Assembly: GCA_034437515.1 (NCBI GenBank)
Contig: DAOTTX010000072.1
Location: 1-14,768, forward strand
Reading direction: 5' to 3'
Origin: DAOTTX01 sp034437515
GTDB lineage: Bacteria > Chloroflexota > Anaerolineae > Aggregatilineales > Phototrophicaceae
Length of the DNA: 14,768 bases
Shown: piece after piece, positions 14,660-14,768 of the stretch
Numbering within the stretch: position 1 is the stretch's first letter
Layout of the letters: each line of letters starts with the position of its first letter
Position numbers and translations under genes: made by a program
The notes under the pieces: generated by a model
The model's input: only the letters and a program-made list of their open reading frames with translations
The model's database searches: none
What the model was told of the DNA's origin: nothing

Positions 14660-14768
14660 CTAATCCGGGATAGAAAGTAGTTTGTGGGCGTATTCATAGG
14701 CTTGCGTGGTGGCGCTGAAATAAACCTCATCGGCGTCGAACAGGTTATCCTCGCCGAATGCCTGGATA
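14660..14768 (-). CDS. C-terminal end of an unrecognised gene, cut by the window edge
   Basis: On the minus strand a frame open from the window edge gives 35 residues ending in TAG at 14662-14660: IQAFGEDNLFDADEVYFSAT, then TQAYEYAHKLLSIPD. It is acidic and aromatic, with protein-like composition, and the two other frames of that strand are less convincing. It is convergent with the monooxygenase gene, 37 bp from its stop. No family can be named from so short a piece. Confidence 0.55.
   Translation of the reverse strand, partial: IQAFGEDNLFDADEVYFSATTQAYEYAHKLLSIPD

Noticed and set aside
1..14768. Known defence, toxin-antitoxin or mobile-element system
   Set aside because: No nuclease, transposase, integrase, restriction or antitoxin motif was found; the NDT-like protein alone is not enough to call one.

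Overview
The window looks like chromosomal DNA of a Chloroflexota bacterium, most likely in or near class Anaerolineae. This is inferred from protein style: a huge one-pass membrane protein with a kinase-like N-terminus and a Thr/Pro-Glu linker, a secreted WD40/SH3 protein, a secreted beta-helix protein and a stand-alone small zinc ribbon, in moderately GC-rich coding DNA with AT-rich spacers. There is no rRNA, tRNA, transposase, CRISPR array or phage gene, so the lineage is not proven.

Layout. 1-303: leader region with hairpins and a good extended -10 promoter. 304-1203 (+): fumarylacetoacetate hydrolase (FAH) family enzyme. Its stop codon lies inside the first of six 18-bp tandem repeats (1192-1299). 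1428-2051 (+): 207-residue protein of unknown function behind a promoter overlapped by a 9-bp perfect inverted repeat. 2052-2228: convergent spacer with two diverged copies of a hairpin element. 2229-6626 (-): 1465-residue membrane protein with an atypical kinase domain, long helical middle, one membrane segment, Thr/Pro linker and an outside sandwich-like domain. 6844-7047 (+): small zinc ribbon. 7161-7367 (+): cold-shock protein with a strong hairpin right after its stop, which lies inside the 3' end of the convergent gene.

7371-9421 (-): a two-gene operon, a nucleoside 2-deoxyribosyltransferase-like protein followed by a DUF3068-like two-membrane-segment protein, joined by a TGATG stop/start overlap. 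9494-11275 (-): secreted WD40 + SH3 + SdrD-B-like protein. 11515-12864 (-): secreted right-handed beta-helix protein. 13063-14622 (+): a SpoIIAA/STAS-like domain fused to a PHBH-type FAD monooxygenase, transcribed divergently from the beta-helix gene. 14660-14768 (-): the last 35 codons of an unrecognised gene.

How they fit. Four minus-strand proteins (kinase-like, DUF3068-like, WD40/SH3, beta-helix) are envelope or exported proteins, while the plus-strand genes are mostly cytoplasmic metabolism or stress genes (FAH enzyme, CspA, monooxygenase). The window does not look like one clear defence or biosynthesis cluster. The most unusual items are the atypical-kinase membrane protein, the STAS-like/monooxygenase fusion, the coupled NDT-like/DUF3068 pair, and the stop-codon minisatellite.
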